The notes beneath the pieces were generated by a model. The model did not search any database, had not been told where the DNA came from, and saw nothing but the letters and a program-made list of their open reading frames with translations. Positions 63,917 through 64,000 of a stretch of DNA of 64,000 nucleotides are shown in pieces. The stretch's first letter is position 1. Every line of letters begins with the position of its first letter. The position numbers were made by a program, and so were the translations under genes. Source of the stretch: Antrihabitans stalactiti (GTDB taxonomy: Bacteria > Actinomycetota > Actinomycetes > Mycobacteriales > Mycobacteriaceae); contig NZ_VCQU01000001.1 in assembly GCF_012932915.1 (NCBI RefSeq), positions 620,001-684,000 of the forward strand. Direction: 5' to 3'.

Positions 63917-64000
63917 AATGGAAGTGACAGTCTCCGACTGGCGCGGGCGCCTCGTGCGCTACCCAGCTGAACGCGCACACGCCTACCGCACCAGCGGAGC
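63917..64000 (+). CDS. Probable AMP-dependent acyl-CoA ligase, first residues only
   Basis: Only about 28 codons are visible from ATG 63917, with AAGGA a few bases upstream. The segment RLVRYPAERAHAYRTSG resembles the N-terminus of aryl/acyl-adenylate ligases (YPxExxxxYRxxG). It lies 8 bp after hyuB, so it is co-transcribed. A ligase would activate the carboxylated product, as in the acetophenone pathway. The call rests on very little sequence. Confidence 0.5.

Noticed and set aside
1-64000. CRISPR arrays, tRNA or rRNA genes, insertion sequences, prophage genes
   Set aside because: I saw no regularly spaced repeats, cloverleaf-like sequences, transposases or integrases on reading the window; a tRNA scan would be the decisive check.

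Overview
The window is chromosomal DNA of a high-GC, mycolic-acid-type actinomycete, most likely Nocardiaceae (Rhodococcus/Nocardia). The evidence is a principal sigma factor whose core is almost mycobacterial, an AftC-type arabinosyltransferase, the coproporphyrin-dependent heme genes (HemQ/HemY/HemE), a WS/DGAT acyltransferase, and gene order that largely follows Mycobacterium tuberculosis Rv2669-Rv2703 (order recalled from knowledge, not computed). I saw no rRNA, tRNA, CRISPR array, insertion sequence or phage gene.

Left part (1-14 kb). A truncated unknown gene is followed by a co-directional run of a Rieske/ThDP-enzyme fusion, a cation:proton antiporter and a YjaB-like acetyltransferase. 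Next come a DUF5698 membrane protein, a cut-off SigK-like sigma remnant, a membrane diguanylate cyclase, a GAF protein and a 70-residue secreted peptide. A compact SigK locus follows: a fasciclin lipoprotein diverges from dipZ-sigK-rskA. A TerD-vWA protein and a potassium channel close this part.

Backbone (13.7-54.5 kb). The conserved order is GNAT, zapE, pyrimidine reductase, secreted hydrolase, aftC, msrB, hemQ-hemY-hemE, DUF3000, RNase D, dxs, TRAM-domain RNA methyltransferase, APC permease, ceoB-ceoC, DUF3159, OB-fold protein, hydrolase, DUF3710, dut, DUF3093, DUF4193, cei, suhB, ppgK and sigA. Lineage-specific blocks interrupt it. One holds a transporter, a serine hydrolase, a second diguanylate cyclase, a LipC-like esterase, WS/DGAT and a hydrolase, with two KstR-like palindromes. 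A second holds a frameshifted ABC transporter, a SIMPL protein, a PhaC-like hydrolase, and a P450 with its TetR regulator and twin operators. The third insertion is a SigD-like ECF sigma gene.

Right part (54.5-64 kb). Two lipid/hydrolase genes precede a divergent catabolic cluster. Leftward: maleate-isomerase-family protein, VOC protein, an 81-aa unknown and an alpha/beta hydrolase, coupled by ATGA overlaps. Rightward: HyuA, HyuB fused to a C-terminal zinc-ribbon-like domain, and the start of a probable acyl-CoA ligase. A perfect palindrome overlaps the likely promoter between them. This is the best candidate for an undescribed pathway.

A recurring 46-bp hairpin with T/A tracts in the stem sits at four convergent gene ends (11.3, 20.3, 54.5 and 56.4 kb) and looks like a dispersed bidirectional terminator.
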